Shown here: piece after piece, positions 5,136 to 6,679 of the stretch
Numbering within the stretch: position 1 is the stretch's first letter
Layout of the letters: each line of letters opens with the position of its first letter
Assembly: GCA_946407055.1 (NCBI GenBank)
Contig: CAMJMP010000047.1
Location: 1 to 6,679 of the forward strand
DNA: 6,679 bases
Direction of reading: 5' to 3'
DNA from: an uncultured Mycoplasmatota bacterium
GTDB lineage: Bacteria; Bacillota_I; Bacilli_A; RF39; UBA660
Made by a program: the position numbers and the translations under genes
The notes under the pieces: generated by a model
Told to the model about the DNA's origin: nothing
The model's database searches: none
The model's input: the letters and a program-made list of their open reading frames with translations, nothing else

Positions 5136-5489
5136 TTATCGAACATTATAAGCATCATATCCTTCATCACTCTCAGTATATTCAACTATAATATTACCTC
5201 TTTCTTTACATTCTTCTATAACAAATTCTTTAAATTCACCACTGAGAGAAACACTACATTTACCATATTGATTTGTTTGACATTTTTTACAAGCATCATC
5301 AAACTTTTCAGTACCAAGTAAAAGAAAATATTCTTTTATATGAGTAACTTGATTTATTTGAGTAGCTTGAATAAAATATCTATAATTACTTTTAACTTGA
5401 AACTTTAAAGTTTTAGTTTTTTCATCATAATATGGCTTTTTCTTATCTATTGCAGGATTAATTAAATTATATTTAAGAATCAGAGCCAT
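5136..5489 (-). CDS. hypothetical protein, 117 aa, possible metal-binding cysteines
   Basis: Not recognised. The protein starts MALILKYNLI and seems beta-rich in its first half (TLKFQVKSNYRYFIQAT, 27-43), followed by a helix and a cysteine segment. Cys67 and Cys70 form a CxxC, Cys78 lies seven residues on, and Cys94 follows in a predicted helix (EEFVIEEC-like region, 87-94); His50 is also available. Such spacing could bind a metal ion, but four cysteines alone do not prove it. The C-terminus is acidic (YTESDEGYDAY). It overlaps the end of the ligase gene by 17 bases and is the last gene before the terminator, so it is expressed with the ligase. Whether it works with the ligase is unknown; the position is the only hint. 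The ATG at 5489 is the first Met in frame at the junction. Confidence 0.78.
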   Translation of the reverse strand: MALILKYNLINPAIDKKKPYYDEKTKTLKFQVKSNYRYFIQATQINQVTHIKEYFLLLGTEKFDDACKKCQTNQYGKCSVSLSGEFKEFVIEECKERGNIIVEYTESDEGYDAYNVR

Positions 5490-6679
5490 GTAGTTTAACA
5501 GTTTTAATATGAAATGGAAGTTGATTTACACCACTTCTTTCACCAAATTCTATTAGTAATTTCTTACCAATATATTGTTCAGGATTTTCAAGGAATTTCC
5601 TTTGATAATCAAAAGAGCCACCTATATGACATTCAAATGTTGCATTATTAATATCATTAAGGCATTTGAATAAAGGTAAATCACTTCGTTTAGTTCCTTC
5701 TGGATAAATATCAACAATGGTAAATAAACCATCAGTAGCTTTCTTATATTTAATCATAGCAAGGTTTCTCTTACCAAATTGATAATCATAGAAAGGATTT
5801 CTCATTATAAGACCTTCAAATCCTTCTTCAATATATCTATCTCTAAGAGCAATAGCTCTACTTTCCATATCAATAATTTGAGTAGGAAGAATAACAAATT
5901 TAGATTTATTAGCTAAATGTTGTTCACGAGTAACTATATTAGGCATAAAATATCTAAAATTATCTTGAAGATAAATACAACGAGATTCAGCAGATAAACC
6001 TTCAATAGCTACATCATAACACCAATACTGAACAAGTTTATTTTCAGGACATTTAGCGTCTTTAACAGCATGATTAATTTCATTTACACTATAACCTGGA
6101 ATATAAACTTCTCCATCAAGAACAAAATTTTCATAGCACATTTGATTAAGAATATTAGTAGGAATTATTTCAAGAAGTTCTTCTTCAAGATAATGAAGTG
6201 AATTCCAAATTTCACCTTCACGACTTTGAAAAATAAGTTTATAAGGTTGAAATAAATCTTGAGATTTTTCAGCACGAATAAAACATCTTAAACCATTAAT
6301 CTTCCATTGACCAAGATAATAGTTTACTTTCTTGAATAATTTATTATTTTCATTATCAAATGTTTTAGCAAGCATAGCAAGAGTTTTGCCTTCTGCATTA
6401 GTTCTAACTTCAGGCATATAAGTAGTGATGAATTGAATCAATTCTTCCTCTACGGGGAGAGAATGAGAATCACGAATTTCACTAAGATACTTATAACCAG
6501 ATTTACGCTTAGCATCAAAACGAGAACGAACATCTTCTTCAGCAAGTCGCATTGTTTTGAAATGTTCAACACAAATACTACCACCTAAAACACCATGATA
6601 AACAGTTACAGATGTTCTGTTATCGTCAGGACAAGCAAACCAAACATTTGGTTTACCATAGTTATCTTTACGATAAAGA
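5473..6679 (-). CDS. ATP-dependent DNA ligase (5' end outside window)
   Basis: The enzyme seals nicks in DNA through lysyl-AMP and DNA-adenylate intermediates. Counting from the Met at 6552, motif I is K84-I-N-G-L-R89, with K84 the AMP acceptor. Motif Ia-like SREGE is at 110-114, motif III DGE at 146-148, motif IIIa-like WCYD at 177-180, motif IV EGFEGLIMR at 243-251, motif V IKYK at 267-270, and an OB-fold domain runs from about 275 to 359. All catalytic motifs are present. The Met at 6552 is not the real start: the frame remains open for 42 more codons to the right edge and encodes a conserved-looking stretch, with YGKPNVWFA and YHGVLGGSI, typical of the small WGR-like domain preceding ligases in related phages. 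At least 401 residues are visible. Motif I has Asn in place of the more common Asp. Motif copy D lies in codons 32-35. Confidence 0.93.
   Translation of the reverse strand, partial: LYRKDNYGKPNVWFACPDDNRTSVTVYHGVLGGSICVEHFKTMRLAEEDVRSRFDAKRKSGYKYLSEIRDSHSLPVEEELIQFITTYMPEVRTNAEGKTLAMLAKTFDNENNKLFKKVNYYLGQWKINGLRCFIRAEKSQDLFQPYKLIFQSREGEIWNSLHYLEEELLEIIPTNILNQMCYENFVLDGEVYIPGYSVNEINHAVKDAKCPENKLVQYWCYDVAIEGLSAESRCIYLQDNFRYFMPNIVTREQHLANKSKFVILPTQIIDMESRAIALRDRYIEEGFEGLIMRNPFYDYQFGKRNLAMIKYKKATDGLFTIVDIYPEGTKRSDLPLFKCLNDINNATFECHIGGSFDYQRKFLENPEQYIGKKLLIEFGERSGVNQLPFHIKTVKLHGSDS
6447..6457 (-). repeat. G+C-rich motif, copy D (minus orientation)
   Basis: On the minus strand this reads CCCCGTAGAGG followed by AA, within the ligase gene, encoding Pro-Val-Glu-Glu just before the nucleotidyltransferase domain. 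It has one C fewer than the other copies. It is in the same reading frame as copy A, though the two proteins are unrelated. Confidence 0.65.

Noticed and set aside
5022..5230. Plus-strand coding frame through the spacer
   Set aside because: It has no start codon and after 5136 simply runs antisense to the 117-aa gene; kept only as a remark on possible remnant sequence.
1..6679. Recoded stop codons
   Set aside because: All complete genes end in TAA or TGA and none needs an in-frame stop read through. The lack of TAG terminators among nine stops is not enough to claim recoding.

Overview
The window looks like part of a tailed-phage genome infecting a Bacteroidetes host, most likely a crAss-like phage (Crassvirales). 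This rests on several points: very AT-rich DNA, genes packed on one strand with overlaps of a few bases, a DNA-metabolism gene set (ATP-dependent DNA ligase, FAD-dependent thymidylate synthase ThyX, a Gp157-like protein, a DUF932 protein), an apparent crAss001_48-like small protein at the left edge, and a promoter matching the Bacteroides consensus (TTTG, 19 bases, TAnnTTTG). The lineage is inferred; no database search was possible.

All genes are on the minus strand, so transcription runs from high to low coordinates. There are two transcription units. The upstream one (6679 to 5136) holds the ligase, whose beginning lies beyond the right edge, followed by a 117-residue cysteine-containing protein. 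It ends in a clear intrinsic terminator one base after the stop codon. A gene-free spacer of about 170 bases follows. Part of it (4991-5100, 45% G+C) is far richer in G+C than its surroundings and carries an ordered set of direct and inverted repeats. The downstream unit then starts from a strong predicted promoter (4940-4970) that lies almost on top of the first ATG (4936). It runs without a gap to the left edge: a 226-residue unknown protein, a 70-residue unknown, ThyX, the Gp157-like protein, a 236-residue unknown, the DUF932 protein, a 101-residue unknown and the crAss001_48-like protein.

The recognisable genes fit early or middle phage functions: making thymidylate, sealing DNA nicks, and accessory proteins usually found beside phage replication and recombination genes. 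All complete genes stop with TAA or TGA, and nothing in the window requires a non-standard genetic code.

Two signals are not explained by the genes. One is a G+C-rich motif, consensus CCCCGTARAGGRA, present four times, two on each strand, and always inside coding sequence. The other is the repeat-bearing G+C-rich spacer between the two units. A third point of interest is the ThyX signature, in which several positions of the usual RHRxxSxxxxSxR motif are replaced although the rest of the protein looks like an intact enzyme.
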